A stretch of 64,000 nucleotides of DNA from Fundicoccus ignavus (GCF_009659375.1 NZ_WJQT01000001.1:1-64000); one strand, 5' to 3'. Counted from the stretch's first letter, positions 15,617 through 26,676 are shown. Notes: generated by a model not told the origin, from the sequence alone. Numbers and translations: made by a program.

Positions 15617-15975
15617 TTGACAAAGCGCTCTGAGCGTTATAATATAACACAGCAAGCAAGAAAATGATGCGATTGACAGCGTTATTTGGAAGCTTCAAAG
15701 ACATATCTACACATTGTAACTTCAATCAATCATATGTTTCACTGTCAACACAACCCTGTGAAGATCATAAGCAGAAGATAGGTTATTTAAACTACACCTT
15801 ATATTTTTTCATCTTAAATTAGACTTACTGACATTATTACACTGTATATAATAGAAGATATAATATCAAAAATCGTAAAAGACCTGTTAAATCAATGATT
15901 AACGTGTGTTTTTTTATGCTGATATTTATTAGAAAAAATCTTTTGAAAAACTTATGATAAATTTCGCGAAAAACC
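15617..15975 (+). other. Non-coding stretch with orphan promoter-like signals
   Basis: TTGACA (15617-15622) is followed by TATAAT (15638-15643, 15-nt spacer) or TAATAT (15640-15645, 17-nt spacer), with a CGCTCTGAGCG inverted repeat in the spacer. A run TATTTTTTC ends near 15811. A second TATAAT lies near 15849-15854, followed by GTTAA/TTAAC and TTTTTTT near 15910. No ORF of note follows either signal. Small RNAs are possible; remnants of deleted genes are equally possible. Confidence 0.4.
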
Positions 15976-16004
15976 TTGCATCACTACGTTTTATACTATA
16001 TAAT
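15976..16004 (+). promoter_or_regulatory. Promoter of the S10 ribosomal operon
   Basis: TTGCAT (15976-15981) and a perfect TATAAT (15999-16004) have a 17-nt spacer. The transcript would carry a leader of about 170 nt before rpsJ. Confidence 0.8.
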
Positions 16005-16011
16005 AGTCGTT

Positions 16012-16170
16012 GTGTCTGTTGAAGGTTTATTTGAAACTGAAACGACGCAAACCTTGGAAACAAGGGAAAGACAGCGATGAAGCGAGAGGTTGCGACACGC
16101 TAGGACGAGTTGCCACGGGCTAGTGAAGTTGGAGATTCTTGTGGAGCAAGTCATTTTTAAAATTGACGAA
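16012..16170 (+). promoter_or_regulatory. S10-operon leader, probably structured
   Basis: The leader holds complementary blocks (AAGGTTT near 16021 with AAACCTT near 16049; CCTTGG with CAAGG nearby) and GAGGTTGCGACACGC near 16085. Ribosomal protein leaders of this operon are often autoregulatory, so this is a candidate r-protein binding site. No known leader family could be matched by eye. Confidence 0.4.
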
Positions 16171-16184
16171 GGAGGAAATTAATC

Positions 16185-16493
16185 ATGGCAAAACAAAAAA
16201 TTCGTATTCGCTTAAAAGCATATGAGCATAGAGCTTTAGATGTATCAGCGAATAAAATTGTTGAATCAGCACAAAGAACGGGAGCTAAAACGGCAGGACC
16301 AATTCCATTGCCAACAGACCGCTCTTTATATACGGTAATTCGTTCACCGCATAAATACAAAGATTCACGTGAACAATTCGAAATGCGCACACACAAACGT
16401 GTAATTGACATTTTAGAACCAACTGCTAAAACAGTTGATGCTTTAATGAAATTAGACTTACCAAGTGGCGTAGACGTAGAAATTAAATTATAA
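16185..16493 (+). CDS. rpsJ: 30S ribosomal protein S10
   Basis: The 102-aa protein has the S10 features [14 protein letters not shown] near the start and the [22 protein letters not shown]-type loop. It also serves in Nus-factor antitermination in bacteria. RBS GAAGGAGG is upstream. It is the first gene of the long S10-spc-alpha operon, transcribed from the promoter at 15976. Confidence 0.98.
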   Translation: MAKQKIRIRLKAYEHRALDVSANKIVESAQRTGAKTAGPIPLPTDRSLYTVIRSPHKYKDSREQFEMRTHKRVIDILEPTAKTVDALMKLDLPSGVDVEIKL

Positions 16494-16516
16494 AATAAAA
16501 AAATGGAGGTGTACTC

Positions 16517-17152
16517 ATGACCAAAGGAATCTTAGGAACAAAAGTAGGAATGACTCAATTCTTTACGGAAAATGGTGAATTAATCCCTGTAACAGTAATC
16601 CAAGCCCCAGCAAACGTAGTTTTACAAGTTAAAACAAACGAAACTGATGGTTACGAAGCTGTACAAGTTGGTTACCAAGATTTACGTGAAGTATTATCAA
16701 ACAAACCTGCTAAGGGTCATGTAGCAAAAGCAAATGCTACTCCTAAGCGCTTCATTCGCGAGTTTCGTGATGTTGAGCTAGGAGAATATGAAGTAGGGCA
16801 AGAAATCACAGTAGAAACGTTCGCAGTTGGTGATATCGTCGATGTGACGGGTACATCAAAAGGTAAAGGATTCCAAGGTGCTATTAAGCGTCATGGACAA
16901 AGCCGCGGACCAGAATCTCACGGTTCTCGTTACCACCGTCGTGTCGGATCAATGGGTATGGCATCAGATCCATCTAAAGTATTCAAAGGTAAAAAATTAC
17001 CTGGACAAACTGGTGGCGAACGCGTAACAATCCAAAACCTAGAAGTGGTTTCTGTTGATACAGAAAACAACGTAATCTTAATTAAAGGTAACGTTCCAGG
17101 ATCTAAAAAATCTTTAGTAGAAGTTAAACAAGCAATTAAAACTGTTAAATAA
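16517..17152 (+). CDS. rplC: 50S ribosomal protein L3
   Basis: The 211-aa protein begins [15 protein letters not shown] and carries the L3 core loop [20 protein letters not shown] that reaches toward the peptidyl transferase centre. L3 is one of the first proteins in 50S assembly. RBS TGGAGGTG. It lies between rpsJ and rplD as in other Firmicutes. Confidence 0.98.
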   Translation: MTKGILGTKVGMTQFFTENGELIPVTVIQAPANVVLQVKTNETDGYEAVQVGYQDLREVLSNKPAKGHVAKANATPKRFIREFRDVELGEYEVGQEITVETFAVGDIVDVTGTSKGKGFQGAIKRHGQSRGPESHGSRYHRRVGSMGMASDPSKVFKGKKLPGQTGGERVTIQNLEVVSVDTENNVILIKGNVPGSKKSLVEVKQAIKTVK

Positions 17153-17178
17153 TATATCAAGAAGGGAGGAACGAGAGA

Positions 17179-17802
17179 ATGCCAAAAGTTACTTTATTTA
17201 AACAAGACGGTTCAACAGCCGGAGAAGTAGAATTAAACGAAGCAGTATTCGGGATTGAGCCTAACGAAAGCGTAATATTTGACGCTGTAATTATGCAACG
17301 TGCTTCATTACGTCAAGGAACACATGCTGTTAAAAACAGAAGTGCAGTACGTGGTGGTGGCCGTAAGCCATGGAGACAAAAAGGAACTGGTCGTGCACGT
17401 CAAGGTTCAACTAGATCACCACAATGGGTTGGTGGTGGAGTTGTGTTTGGACCAACACCTCGTTCATATAGTTACAAATTACCAAGAAAAGTGCGTCGTT
17501 TAGCTTTAAACTCAGTACTTTCACAAAAAGTTTTAGAAAACAACTTGGTAGTAGTGGATGCATTAAATTTTGATGCACCAAAAACACAAGATTTCAAAGC
17601 TGTATTAGCTAACTTAGATGTTACAACTAAAACATTATTAATTTTAGAAGGTGACAATGCTAATACTTACTTATCAGCACGTAACATTCCAAACGTTAAA
17701 GTAATCGACGATTACAACGTGAATGTTTTAGATGTTGTAAATTACGACAAAGTAATTATTACGCAAGCTGCGCTTTCAACAGTAGAGGAGGCTTTAGCAT
17801 AA
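17179..17802 (+). CDS. rplD: 50S ribosomal protein L4
   Basis: The 207-aa protein has the basic extended loop that lines the peptide exit tunnel ([20 protein letters not shown]) and the globular domain with [15 protein letters not shown]4 is an autoregulator of the S10 operon in some bacteria. RBS GGGAGGAACG. Its last base is the first of rplW, so the two are coupled. Confidence 0.98.
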   Translation: MPKVTLFKQDGSTAGEVELNEAVFGIEPNESVIFDAVIMQRASLRQGTHAVKNRSAVRGGGRKPWRQKGTGRARQGSTRSPQWVGGGVVFGPTPRSYSYKLPRKVRRLALNSVLSQKVLENNLVVVDALNFDAPKTQDFKAVLANLDVTTKTLLILEGDNANTYLSARNIPNVKVIDDYNVNVLDVVNYDKVIITQAALSTVEEALA

Positions 17803-18095
17803 TGCAATTATCAGAAGTAATTTTACGTCCAGTAATCACTGAGCAATCAATGATGTTAATGGAAGACAATAAATACACATTCGAAGTTGACACTCGTGCT
17901 AACAAAACACACATCAGACAAGCTGTTGAAGCTATGTTTGAAGGTGTAAAAGTAGCTAAAGTAAACACGATCAACGTAGCTGGTAAAGCTAAACGTATGG
18001 GTCGTTACAGTGGTTACACTCGTAAATATAAAAAAGCTGTAGTAACTTTAACTGCAGATTCAAAAACTATCGAATTATTCGCTGACGCTGAATAA
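17802..18095 (+). CDS. rplW: 50S ribosomal protein L23
   Basis: The 97-aa protein has the L23 start ([17 protein letters not shown]) and the [18 protein letters not shown] and [15 protein letters not shown] segments. It sits at the exit-tunnel rim and docks SRP and trigger factor. Its start codon overlaps the rplD stop by one base; RBS AGAGGAGG lies inside rplD. Confidence 0.98.
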   Translation: MQLSEVILRPVITEQSMMLMEDNKYTFEVDTRANKTHIRQAVEAMFEGVKVAKVNTINVAGKAKRMGRYSGYTRKYKKAVVTLTADSKTIELFADAE

Positions 18096-18128
18096 TTATC
18101 TGAATAATCGAAACAGGAGGGAAACATA

Positions 18129-18959
18129 GTGGCGATTAAACATTACAAAGCGACAACAAATGCTCGTCGTAATATGACTGGTTATGATTTTTCAGAAATC
18201 ACAACTAAAACACCAGAAAAAACTTTGTTAGAATCACAAAAACAAAATGCTGGTCGTAACAGCCAAGGTAAAATCACAGTTCGTCACCACGGTGGTGGTA
18301 ACAAACGTGCTTACCGTGTGATTGACTTTAAGCGTAACAAAGACGGAGTAATCGGAACAATTGCAACAATTGAGTACGATCCAAACCGTACAGCTAACAT
18401 TGCGTTAGTACATTATGAAGATGGTGTTAAAACTTACATCATCGCACCTAAAGGTATCAAAGTAGGTCAAAAGATTGAATCAGGTGCTGATGCAGATATC
18501 CAAATCGGTAACGCATTACCATTAGTAAACGTTCCAGTGGGTACTTTCATTCACAACATCGAATTAAAACCTGGTAAAGGTGCTCAATTAATTCGTTCAG
18601 CAGGAACAAGCGCTCAAGTATTAGGTCAAGAAGGTAAATATACTTTAGTACGTCTTAACTCAGGTGAAGTACGTATGATCTTATCAACTTGTCGTGCAAC
18701 TGTTGGTGTTGTAGGAAACGAACAACACGAATTAATTAACATTGGTAAAGCAGGTCGTTCACGTTGGTTATCTAAACGTCCAACTGTTCGTGGATCTGTA
18801 ATGAACCCTAATGATCACCCACACGGTGGTGGTGAAGGTCGTGCACCAATCGGTCGTCCATCTCCAATGTCACCATGGGGTAAACCAACTCTTGGTATGA
18901 AAACTCGTAATAAGAAGAAAAAATCTAGCAAGTTAATTATTCGCGGACGCAAAAAATAA
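18129..18959 (+). CDS. rplB: 50S ribosomal protein L2
   Basis: The 276-aa protein has the diagnostic L2 motifs [19 protein letters not shown] and, near the C-terminus, [20 protein letters not shown], whose histidine lies near the peptidyl transferase centre. It starts with GTG, nine bases after an AGGAGGG. It binds 23S rRNA and helps subunit association. Confidence 0.98.
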   Translation: MAIKHYKATTNARRNMTGYDFSEITTKTPEKTLLESQKQNAGRNSQGKITVRHHGGGNKRAYRVIDFKRNKDGVIGTIATIEYDPNRTANIALVHYEDGVKTYIIAPKGIKVGQKIESGADADIQIGNALPLVNVPVGTFIHNIELKPGKGAQLIRSAGTSAQVLGQEGKYTLVRLNSGEVRMILSTCRATVGVVGNEQHELINIGKAGRSRWLSKRPTVRGSVMNPNDHPHGGGEGRAPIGRPSPMSPWGKPTLGMKTRNKKKKSSKLIIRGRKK

Positions 18960-18999
18960 TTGATAATTAGATAGACAAACCGAAGGGAGGCTACACACT

Positions 19000-19281
19000 G
19001 TGAGTCGTAGTTTGAAAAAAGGGCCTTTCGTTGATTCTCATTTAATGAAAAAAGTTGAGGAACAACAAGAAAGCGCAAAAAAACAAGTTATTAAAACATG
19101 GTCACGTCGTTCAACAATCTTCCCTAATTTTATTGGGTTAACGATTGCTGTATATGACGGTCGTAAACACGTACCAGTATATGTACAAGAAGATATGGTC
19201 GGACATAAATTAGGTGAGTTCGTACCAACTCGTACATATCGTGGACACGCTGCTGACGATAAGAAAACGAAGAAACGCTAG
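19000..19281 (+). CDS. rpsS: 30S ribosomal protein S19
   Basis: The 93-aa protein reads [20 protein letters not shown] and carries the conserved [22 protein letters not shown]-type core and [12 protein letters not shown]. It lies in the 30S head near the A site finger. The start is GTG, preceded by AAGGGAGG. Confidence 0.98.
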   Translation: MSRSLKKGPFVDSHLMKKVEEQQESAKKQVIKTWSRRSTIFPNFIGLTIAVYDGRKHVPVYVQEDMVGHKLGEFVPTRTYRGHAADDKKTKKR

Positions 19282-19299
19282 ACAAAGGAGGGAATTTAA

Positions 19300-19656
19300 A
19301 TGACAGAACAAATTACATCTGCTAAAGCAGTAGCTAAAACAGTTCGTATTGCCCCTCGTAAAGTTCGTTTAGTAGTCGATCTTATCAGAGGTAAGCAAAT
19401 CGGTGAAGCAATTTCAATCTTGAAATTCACACCAAATGGCTCAGCGCCAGTAGTAGAAAAAGTATTAATGTCAGCTATCGCAAACGCTGAACATAACTAT
19501 GATTTAGACTTAGAAAACTTATACGTAAGTGAAGTATTTGTGGATGAAGGACCAACAATGAAACGTTTCCGTCCAAGAGCTAAAGGTTCAGCTTCACAAA
19601 TCTTAAAACGTACAAGCCACATCACTGTTGTGGTATCAGAAAAAGAGGAGGCTTAA
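19300..19656 (+). CDS. rplV: 50S ribosomal protein L22
   Basis: The 118-aa protein has the L22 fold marks ([17 protein letters not shown]) and the tunnel-lining beta-hairpin [19 protein letters not shown], the site where macrolide-resistance changes occur in other bacteria. RBS AAAGGAGGG. Confidence 0.98.
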   Translation: MTEQITSAKAVAKTVRIAPRKVRLVVDLIRGKQIGEAISILKFTPNGSAPVVEKVLMSAIANAEHNYDLDLENLYVSEVFVDEGPTMKRFRPRAKGSASQILKRTSHITVVVSEKEEA

Positions 19657-19659
19657 TCC

Positions 19660-20316
19660 ATGGGACAAAAAGTACATCCAATAGGTATGCGTGTTGGTGT
19701 TATTCGTGACTGGGATGCAAAATGGTTTGCTGATAAAAAATATGCAGACTTCCTACATGAAGACTTAAAAATCCGTGAATACCTATACAAAAAACTTTCA
19801 GATGCCTCTGTTTCAACAATTCAAATCGAACGTGCAGCTAACCGTGTGGTAGTTTCAGTTCATACTGCTAAACCAGGTATGGTAATTGGTAAAGGTGGAT
19901 CTGAAGTTGATGCTGTTCGTGCTGAATTAAACAAGTTAACAGGCAAGAAAGTACACATCAATATTGTTGAAATTAAAGAACCAAGTTTAGATGCTAAGTT
20001 AGTTGCATTAGACATTGCTAACCAGTTAGAAAACCGTGTAGCATTCCGTCGTGCACAAAAACAAGCTATCCAACGCGTTATGAAAGCTGGCGCTAAAGGT
20101 GTTAAAACAATGGTTTCAGGCCGTTTAAACGGTGCAGATATGGCACGTACAGAGTCATATACTGAAGGAACTGTTCCATTACATACTTTACGTTCAGATA
20201 TCGACTACGCTTGGGAAGAAGCAGATACAACTTACGGTAAATTAGGAGTTAAAGTTTGGATTTGTCGTGGTGAAATCTTACCAACGAAAAAAAATTCTAC
20301 GAAAGGAGGGAACTAA
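19660..20316 (+). CDS. rpsC: 30S ribosomal protein S3
   Basis: The 218-aa protein begins [20 protein letters not shown] and has the type 2 KH-domain loop [15 protein letters not shown], followed by the C-terminal domain with [18 protein letters not shown]. It forms part of the mRNA entry channel and helicase. RBS AGAGGAGGC lies within the end of rplV. Confidence 0.98.
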   Translation: MGQKVHPIGMRVGVIRDWDAKWFADKKYADFLHEDLKIREYLYKKLSDASVSTIQIERAANRVVVSVHTAKPGMVIGKGGSEVDAVRAELNKLTGKKVHINIVEIKEPSLDAKLVALDIANQLENRVAFRRAQKQAIQRVMKAGAKGVKTMVSGRLNGADMARTESYTEGTVPLHTLRSDIDYAWEEADTTYGKLGVKVWICRGEILPTKKNSTKGGN

Positions 20317-20319
20317 TAA

Positions 20320-20754
20320 ATGTTAGTACCTAAACGTGTAAAACACCGTCGCGAATTCCGTGGTAAAATGCGTGGAGAAGCAAAAGGCGGCAAAAGTGTT
20401 GACTTTGGAACTTATGGTTTAAAAGCTGTTGAATCTAAATGGATTACAAACCGTCAAATCGAAGCAGCGCGTATCGCAATGACTCGTTACATGAAACGTG
20501 GTGGGAAAGTATGGATTAAAATCTTCCCTCACAAATCTTATACATCTAAAGCAATCGGCGTTCGTATGGGTAAAGGTAAAGGAGCTCCAGAAGGTTGGGT
20601 AGCACCTGTTAAACGTGGTAAAATCCTATTCGAAATCGATGGCGTGTCAGAAGAAGTAGCACGTGAAGCATTACGTCTTGCATCTCACAAGTTACCGATC
20701 AAAACTAAATTTGTAAAACGCGAAGAATATGGTGGTGAATCGAATGCAAATTAA
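20320..20754 (+). CDS. rplP: 50S ribosomal protein L16
   Basis: The 144-aa protein has the L16 start [19 protein letters not shown] and the loop [18 protein letters not shown] that approaches the A-site tRNA. RBS AAAGGAGGG lies inside the end of rpsC. Its 3' end overlaps the rpmC start by 11 nt. Confidence 0.98.
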   Translation: MLVPKRVKHRREFRGKMRGEAKGGKSVDFGTYGLKAVESKWITNRQIEAARIAMTRYMKRGGKVWIKIFPHKSYTSKAIGVRMGKGKGAPEGWVAPVKRGKILFEIDGVSEEVAREALRLASHKLPIKTKFVKREEYGGESNAN

Positions 20755-20938
20755 TGAAATTAGAGAACTAACCGCCGCTCAAATGGTTGAGAAAGAAAAA
20801 GAATTCAAGCAAGAATTGTTCAACCTTCGATTCCAATTGGCGACGGGACAGTTAGAAAACACTGCCCGTTTACGTCACGTACGTAAATCAATTGCTCGTA
20901 TCAAAACAGTCTTGCGTGAGCAAGAATTGTCTAAGTAG
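20744..20938 (+). CDS. rpmC: 50S ribosomal protein L29
   Basis: The 64-aa protein reads [20 protein letters not shown] and has the family motif [20 protein letters not shown]. An in-frame ATG 15 nt upstream exists, but this start is preferred: it has the usual L29 N-terminus and GGTGGTGAATCG at normal distance. It overlaps rplP by 11 nt. L29 sits near the exit tunnel with L23. Confidence 0.95.
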   Translation: MQINEIRELTAAQMVEKEKEFKQELFNLRFQLATGQLENTARLRHVRKSIARIKTVLREQELSK

Positions 20939-20961
20939 ACTAGCAAAAGGAGGCATATAAA

Positions 20962-21225
20962 ATGAGTGAACGTAACAAACGTAAAGTTTATCTAGGTCGT
21001 GTTGTTTCAGATAAAATGGACAAAACAATTACAGTACAAGTTGATACTCGTAAAACACACCCTAAATATGGTAAACGTGTAAAATACTCTAAAAAATATA
21101 AAGCACATGATGAATTAAACAGTGCAAAAGAAGGCGACATCGTTCGTATTATGGAAACTCGTCCATTATCAGCGACGAAACGCTTCCGCTTATTAGAGAT
21201 TGTAGAAGAAGCAATCGTTATCTAA
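20962..21225 (+). CDS. rpsQ: 30S ribosomal protein S17
   Basis: The 87-aa protein has the OB-fold S17 pattern [20 protein letters not shown] and [19 protein letters not shown]. It is a primary 16S rRNA-binding protein. RBS AAAGGAGG. Confidence 0.98.
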   Translation: MSERNKRKVYLGRVVSDKMDKTITVQVDTRKTHPKYGKRVKYSKKYKAHDELNSAKEGDIVRIMETRPLSATKRFRLLEIVEEAIVI

Positions 21226-21237
21226 TACACCAGTTAA

Positions 21238-21627
<390 letters not shown>

Positions 21628-21653
21628 TTACACAACGAAGGAGGAAACAATTC

Positions 21654-21959
21654 ATGCGTATCAAAACAGGCGATAAAGTTCAATTGATTGCTGGTAAAGA
21701 TAAAGGAAAAACAGGAACTGTTATCAAAACTTTACCTAACAAAGATAGAGTAATCGTTGAAGGCTTAAACATTGCAAAAAAACATACTAAACCATCACAA
21801 AGTGCTACAGGTGGAATCGAAGAAGTTCCAGCACCGATTCACGTATCTAATGTGAAGTTGGTTGATCCTACATCAGGTGAAGCAACACGCGTTGGTTACC
21901 GTTTCGAAGATGGTAAAAAAGTACGTTTTGCTAAAAAATCAAACGAAACAATTAACTAA
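21654..21959 (+). CDS. rplX: 50S ribosomal protein L24
   Basis: The 101-aa protein begins with a KOW motif ([20 protein letters not shown]) and has [11 protein letters not shown] followed by [16 protein letters not shown]. It is an early 50S assembly initiator. RBS GAAGGAGG. Confidence 0.98.
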   Translation: MRIKTGDKVQLIAGKDKGKTGTVIKTLPNKDRVIVEGLNIAKKHTKPSQSATGGIEEVPAPIHVSNVKLVDPTSGEATRVGYRFEDGKKVRFAKKSNETIN

Positions 21960-21983
21960 TTCTTGGAAGGAGGATCCTATTAA

Positions 21984-22526
21984 ATGGAAAACCGTTTAAA
22001 AGCTAAATATACAAACGACGTAACACCAAAGTTAGTTGAACAATTTAACTACACTTCAGTTATGCAAGTACCTAAAGTTGAAAAAATTGTTGTAAACATG
22101 GGTGTTGGCGATGCTGTTTCTAATGCTAAAAACTTAGATAAAGCTGTTGATGAGTTAACACTATTAACTGGTCAAAAACCAGTCATTACTAAGGCTAAAA
22201 AATCAATCGCAGGTTTCCGCTTGCGTGAAGGTATGCCAATCGGTGCTAAAGTAACTTTACGTGGCGAAAGAATGTATGATTTCTTAGATAAATTAATTAC
22301 TGTTTCATTACCACGTGTACGTGACTTCCAAGGGATTAGCAACAAAGCATTCGATGGTCGCGGTAACTACACTTTAGGTGTGAAAGAACAATTAATTTTC
22401 CCTGAAATCAGCTACGATAACGTAGACAAAGTTCGCGGAATGGACATTGTTATTGTTACAACTGCAAACACAGATGAAGAATCACATGCTTTGTTAAAAG
22501 AACTTGGCATGCCGTTCAAAAAATAA
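21984..22526 (+). CDS. rplE: 50S ribosomal protein L5
   Basis: The 180-aa protein carries [16 protein letters not shown], the loop [20 protein letters not shown] that contacts P-site tRNA, and [10 protein letters not shown]. It binds 5S rRNA with L18. RBS GGAAGGAGG. Confidence 0.98.
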   Translation: MENRLKAKYTNDVTPKLVEQFNYTSVMQVPKVEKIVVNMGVGDAVSNAKNLDKAVDELTLLTGQKPVITKAKKSIAGFRLREGMPIGAKVTLRGERMYDFLDKLITVSLPRVRDFQGISNKAFDGRGNYTLGVKEQLIFPEISYDNVDKVRGMDIVIVTTANTDEESHALLKELGMPFKK

Positions 22527-22545
22527 TAAAGGAGGCGAATAATTA

Positions 22546-22731
22546 ATGGCTAAAACATCGATGAAAGAAAAAAACAAACGCACAGCGAAATTCAAAGTTC
22601 AAGAGTATACACGATGCGAGCGTTGCGGTCGTCCACATTCTGTTTACCGTAAATTCAAACTTTGCCGTATTTGCTTCCGTGAACTAGCGTACAAGGGTCA
22701 AATTCCTGGCGTTAGAAAAGCTAGCTGGTAA
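22546..22731 (+). CDS. rpsN: 30S ribosomal protein S14 type Z (zinc form)
   Basis: The 61-aa protein is the short zinc-ribbon form, with C24-x-x-C27 and C40-x-x-C43 in [10 protein letters not shown] and LCRICFREL. This is the usual essential S14 of Firmicutes; a zinc-free paralog, if present, lies elsewhere. RBS AAAGGAGGC. Confidence 0.97.
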   Translation: MAKTSMKEKNKRTAKFKVQEYTRCERCGRPHSVYRKFKLCRICFRELAYKGQIPGVRKASW

Positions 22732-22767
22732 TTTAACGACAATTAGTAATTAAGGAGGTAAACATAA

Positions 22768-23166
22768 ATGGTAATGACAGATCCAATCGCAGATTTCTTA
22801 ACACGTATCCGTAACGCTAACAGCGTTGGACATAAAACTGTATCTGCTCCTTCTTCAAACGCAAAAGTAGCGATTGCTGAAATCTTAAAACAAGAAGGTT
22901 TCATCAAAAACTTCGAGGTTGCTGAAGATAATAAACAAGGCGAAATTAAAGTATTCTTGAAATACGGTCGCAACAACGAAAAAGTAATCACAGGTATCAA
23001 ACGTATTTCTAAACCTGGTTTACGTGTTTATGCTAAATCAGAAGATGTACCTAAAGTATTAAACGGTTTAGGTATAGCTGTAATTTCAACATCTAATGGT
23101 GTTGTTACAGACAAACAAGCTCGTCAACAAGGTGTTGGTGGGGAAGTATTAGCTTATATTTGGTAA
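22768..23166 (+). CDS. rpsH: 30S ribosomal protein S8
   Basis: The 132-aa protein starts [18 protein letters not shown] and ends with the S8 motif [28 protein letters not shown] in shortened view (STSNGVVTD and GGEVLAYIW). It binds the central domain of 16S rRNA and represses the spc operon in E. coli; that control has not been shown here. RBS AAGGAGG. Confidence 0.98.
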   Translation: MVMTDPIADFLTRIRNANSVGHKTVSAPSSNAKVAIAEILKQEGFIKNFEVAEDNKQGEIKVFLKYGRNNEKVITGIKRISKPGLRVYAKSEDVPKVLNGLGIAVISTSNGVVTDKQARQQGVGGEVLAYIW

Positions 23167-23210
23167 TTCCAAATAATTTACTATAAAATTAAACAAGGAG
23201 GTGCAGCCCT

Positions 23211-23747
23211 GTGAGTCGTATTGGTAAAAGACCTGTTACAATCCCAGAAGGCGTAACCGTAGAAGTTAACGGTCATACAGTGACTGTTAAAGGATCAAAA
23301 GGTGAATTAACTCGTGAGTTACACCCAGCAATCCAATTAGAAGTTAAAGAAAACGAAGTAGAATTTACTCGTCCTAATGATTCTAAAGAAAGCCGTTCAT
23401 TACACGGTACAACACGTTCAGTGTTCAACAACATGGTTGTTGGTGTATCAGAAGGTTTCAAAAAAGAATTAGAATTAATCGGTGTTGGTTACCGTGCTCA
23501 AAAACAAGGTGATAAATTAGTGTTAAACGTTGGTTTATCTCATCCGGTTGAGTTCGAAGCTTCAGAAGGCGTGTCTTTCGAAGTTCCAGCAAACACTAAA
23601 ATCATTGTTGAAGGTTTCAACAAAGAAAAAGTTGGCGAATTAGCAGCTAACATCCGTGCGGTACGTCCACCAGAGCCTTATAAAGGTAAAGGTATTCGTT
23701 ATGTTGACGAATTTGTACGCCGTAAAGAAGGTAAAACAGGTAAATAA
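23211..23747 (+). CDS. rplF: 50S ribosomal protein L6
   Basis: The 178-aa protein has two related L6 domains, starting [14 protein letters not shown] and ending with [20 protein letters not shown]. It sits near the factor-binding site. GTG start, eight bases after AAGGAGGTG. Confidence 0.98.
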   Translation: MSRIGKRPVTIPEGVTVEVNGHTVTVKGSKGELTRELHPAIQLEVKENEVEFTRPNDSKESRSLHGTTRSVFNNMVVGVSEGFKKELELIGVGYRAQKQGDKLVLNVGLSHPVEFEASEGVSFEVPANTKIIVEGFNKEKVGELAANIRAVRPPEPYKGKGIRYVDEFVRRKEGKTGK

Positions 23748-23807
23748 TTTTCCTGTTAAGCTTGAATTTATATATATACTTAAAATTAAGATAAAGAGGT
23801 GACAATT

Positions 23808-24164
23808 GTGATTACTAAACCAGATAAAAACAAATTACGTCAAAAAAGACATAATCGTGTAAGAAACAAAATCTCTGGTACTGCTGAGTGCCCACGCTTG
23901 AACGTGTTCCGTTCGAACACTAACATCTACGCTCAATTAATTGATGACGTAGCGGGTGTGACGCTTGCAAGTGCCTCTAGTAAAGATTCAGCAATTGAAA
24001 AAGGAACTAAAGTTGAGCAATCAACAGCAGTTGGTAAATTAATCGCTGAACGCGCTGTAGCTAAAGGCTACAAAGCTGTAGTATTTGACCGCGGTGGTTA
24101 CTTATACCACGGACGCGTTAAAGCTTTAGCTGATGGAGCTCGTGAAAACGGCTTAGAATTTTAA
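23808..24164 (+). CDS. rplR: 50S ribosomal protein L18
   Basis: The 118-aa protein begins [20 protein letters not shown] and has [20 protein letters not shown] and [19 protein letters not shown]. The GTG at 23808 is chosen over the in-frame GTG at 23799 because AAAGAGGTGA (23793-23802) is then correctly placed and the N-terminus matches other L18 proteins. It binds 5S rRNA. Confidence 0.95.
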   Translation: MITKPDKNKLRQKRHNRVRNKISGTAECPRLNVFRSNTNIYAQLIDDVAGVTLASASSKDSAIEKGTKVEQSTAVGKLIAERAVAKGYKAVVFDRGGYLYHGRVKALADGARENGLEF

Positions 24165-24184
24165 GAAAAGGAGGACACCTATTC

Positions 24185-24688
24185 ATGGTATTTATTAATC
24201 CAGATAACTTAGGAGAAATCGAAGAACGCGTAGTTGCGATCAACCGTGTTACTAAAGTAGTTAAAGGTGGACGTCGTCTACGTTTCTCAGCTTTAGTAGT
24301 AGTTGGTGACAAAAATGGTCACGTTGGTTTCGGTACTGGTAAAGCTCAAGAAGTACCAGAAGCTATCCGTAAAGCGGTAGAATCTGCTAAGAAAAACTTA
24401 ATCGAAGTGCCTATGTCAGGTACTACAATTCCACACGAAGCTATCGGAGAATTCTGTGGTGGACGTGTGTTATTAAAACCAGCTACTGCCGGTTCAGGAG
24501 TTGCTGCAGGTGGTCCAGTTCGTGCCGTTATGGAATTAGCGGGCGTTGCTGACGTAACAAGTAAATCATTAGGGTCTAACACCCCAATCAACATGATTCG
24601 TGCAACTGTTAAAGGTTTACAACAGTTAAAAGTTGCTGAAGAAGTTGCTGCATTACGTGGCAAAACTGTTGAAGAACTATTAGGATAA
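24185..24688 (+). CDS. rpsE: 30S ribosomal protein S5
   Basis: The 167-aa protein has the double-stranded-RNA-binding-like N-terminal domain with [20 protein letters not shown] and the C-terminal domain with [16 protein letters not shown]. It helps decoding fidelity and mRNA unwinding with S3 and S4. RBS AAAGGAGGAC. Confidence 0.98.
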   Translation: MVFINPDNLGEIEERVVAINRVTKVVKGGRRLRFSALVVVGDKNGHVGFGTGKAQEVPEAIRKAVESAKKNLIEVPMSGTTIPHEAIGEFCGGRVLLKPATAGSGVAAGGPVRAVMELAGVADVTSKSLGSNTPINMIRATVKGLQQLKVAEEVAALRGKTVEELLG

Positions 24689-24701
24689 GGAGGACTTTAC
24701 A

Positions 24702-24881
24702 ATGGCAAACTTAGAAATCACTTTAAAGCGTAGTTTGATTGGTCGTCCTCAAAACCAAATCGATACAGCTAAAGCATTAGGTTTAACTAAACTACATAAA
24801 ACAGTTGTTAAACCTGATAACGATGCTATTCGTGGAATGGTTCAAACAATCAGTCACTTAGTAGAAGCAAAAGAAGCATAA
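24702..24881 (+). CDS. rpmD: 50S ribosomal protein L30
   Basis: The 59-aa protein reads [20 protein letters not shown], followed by the L30 pattern [16 protein letters not shown] and [27 protein letters not shown] lies at normal distance. Position between rpsE and rplO is that of the spc operon in Firmicutes. Confidence 0.97.
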   Translation: MANLEITLKRSLIGRPQNQIDTAKALGLTKLHKTVVKPDNDAIRGMVQTISHLVEAKEA

Positions 24882-24914
24882 TATTTTTACATTAGTATAA
24901 GGAGGTGCCAATTA

Positions 24915-25355
24915 ATGAAACTTCATACATTAAAACCAGCAGAAGGATCTAGACAAGAACGCAACCGTGTAGGTCGTGGTCAAGGTTCTGGTAACGGTAA
25001 AACAGCTGGACGCGGATCGAAAGGTCAAAAACAACGTTCAGGTGGTGGAGTACGCTTAGGATTCGAAGGTGGACAAACTCCATTATTCAGACGTATTCCA
25101 AAACGCGGATTCAACAACATTAACCGTAAAGAATACGCTGTTGTAAACTTAGAAACTTTAAACCGTTTTGAAGATGGTACAACAGTAACACCAGCACTTT
25201 TAGTTGAGTCTGGAATCGTTAAAAAAGAATTATCAGGTATTAAAATTTTAGGTGAGGGACAACTGGAAAGAAAATTAACTGTTCAAGCAGCTAAATTCTC
25301 CAAAGCGGCAGAAGAAGCAATTACTGCAGCTGGTGGATCAATCGAGGTGATTTAA
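24915..25355 (+). CDS. rplO: 50S ribosomal protein L15
   Basis: The 146-aa protein begins [20 protein letters not shown] and has the glycine-rich [20 protein letters not shown] tail that threads through 23S rRNA. Its stop codon overlaps the secY start (TAATG), coupling the two. RBS AAGGAGGTG. Confidence 0.98.
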   Translation: MKLHTLKPAEGSRQERNRVGRGQGSGNGKTAGRGSKGQKQRSGGGVRLGFEGGQTPLFRRIPKRGFNNINRKEYAVVNLETLNRFEDGTTVTPALLVESGIVKKELSGIKILGEGQLERKLTVQAAKFSKAAEEAITAAGGSIEVI

Positions 25356-26647
25356 TGTTTTCATTTCTGAAGAACGCCTTCACTATTAAGGATATCCGTC
25401 AGAGAATTTTGTTTACATTATTTATTCTTGCTGTGTTCCGTTTAGGATCACATATTCCAGTTCCTGGAGTTAACGCATCAGCTATTCAAACTCTTTCGCA
25501 AAGTGGTTTGCTTGGCTTATTAAATACTTTTGGTGGTGGGGCATTACAACGCTATTCTATCTTCGCGATGGGCGTTTCCCCTTACATCACTGCCTCAATT
25601 ATCGTTCAATTGTTACAAATGGATATTATTCCTAAATTAACTGAATGGGCAAATCAAGGCGAGGTTGGTCGTCGTAAGTTAAACCAAACAACGACTTATA
25701 CAGCTATCGTACTTGGATTTGTACAAGCAATTGGTATTTCAGTTGGATTTAACCAATTATCAGGTTTAGGTTTAGTAAAAGACCCTAGTGTCGCTACCTA
25801 TCTAACAATTGCCTTAGTATTATCAGCTGGTACAATGTTCTTAATCTGGTTGGGTGAACAAATCACTCGTAACGGAATTGGAAATGGTGTATCAATGTTA
25901 ATCTTCGCAGGTATTGTGGCAGAAGTACCAAAAGAGATTTACAATTATGTTACTACAAGCATTGTAAATGCTGGAGATCAATTATTAATGAACGTGTTAA
26001 TTTTATTAGCAGTAGTTCTAGTAATTGTGGCATTAATTGTGATTGTTGTGTTGATGGAGCGTGCTCAAAGACGCATTCCAATTCATCACTCTAAAAAAGC
26101 ATCAGGCGCAAGCCATACAGCGCACTTACCATTAAAAATCAACTCGGCAGGGGTGATTCCTGTAATTTTTGCTTCGTCATTTATTACAACACCTCAGACA
26201 ATCTTAGGATTTATGAACACCGACACAGATAGTGCGTGGATGCAAATTGTTGTAAATTTATTTAGTCTTCAACACCCACTTGGTGCTATTTTCTATACAA
26301 TTCTGATCATTGCCTTTGCTTATTTCTATTCGCTAGTGCAAGTCAACCCGGAAAAAGTTTCTGAAAACCTTCAAAAACAAAGTGCATACATTCCAAGTGT
26401 GCGCCCAGGTCACGACACAGAGTTATATATCACTAATTTAATCAATAGATTAAGTGGTGTAGGTGCATTTTACTTAACGTTTATAGCGGTTATGCCAATT
26501 GCTATTGGTTTAATCTGGAACGTTCCAATGCAAATTTCACTTAGTGGTACTAGTTTATTAATCGTTGTCGGAGTTGCAATCGAAACAGCTAAGCAAATTG
26601 AAGGCCGTATGGTAAAACGTCGTTACCAAGGATTTCTTCACGAATAA
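25355..26647 (+). CDS. secY: Protein translocase subunit SecY
   Basis: The 430-aa integral membrane protein has ten hydrophobic helices. Visible landmarks are RLGSHIPVPGVN near the first helix, FAMGVSPYITASIIVQLLQM, the cytoplasmic loop with RRKLNQ, and the C-terminal QIEGRMVKRRYQGFLHE. It forms the SecYEG channel for secreted and membrane proteins. It lies in the spc operon between rplO and adk, overlapping rplO by one base. Confidence 0.98.
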   Translation: MFSFLKNAFTIKDIRQRILFTLFILAVFRLGSHIPVPGVNASAIQTLSQSGLLGLLNTFGGGALQRYSIFAMGVSPYITASIIVQLLQMDIIPKLTEWANQGEVGRRKLNQTTTYTAIVLGFVQAIGISVGFNQLSGLGLVKDPSVATYLTIALVLSAGTMFLIWLGEQITRNGIGNGVSMLIFAGIVAEVPKEIYNYVTTSIVNAGDQLLMNVLILLAVVLVIVALIVIVVLMERAQRRIPIHHSKKASGASHTAHLPLKINSAGVIPVIFASSFITTPQTILGFMNTDTDSAWMQIVVNLFSLQHPLGAIFYTILIIAFAYFYSLVQVNPEKVSENLQKQSAYIPSVRPGHDTELYITNLINRLSGVGAFYLTFIAVMPIAIGLIWNVPMQISLSGTSLLIVVGVAIETAKQIEGRMVKRRYQGFLHE

Positions 26648-26676
26648 AACGTATTAAAAAACGAAGGAAGATATAA

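Noticed and set aside
15458-15667. A 69-codon frame overlapping the gene remnants
   Set aside because: It is out of frame with the recognisable remnant, crosses the terminator-like hairpin and the promoter at 15617, and shows no family resemblance.
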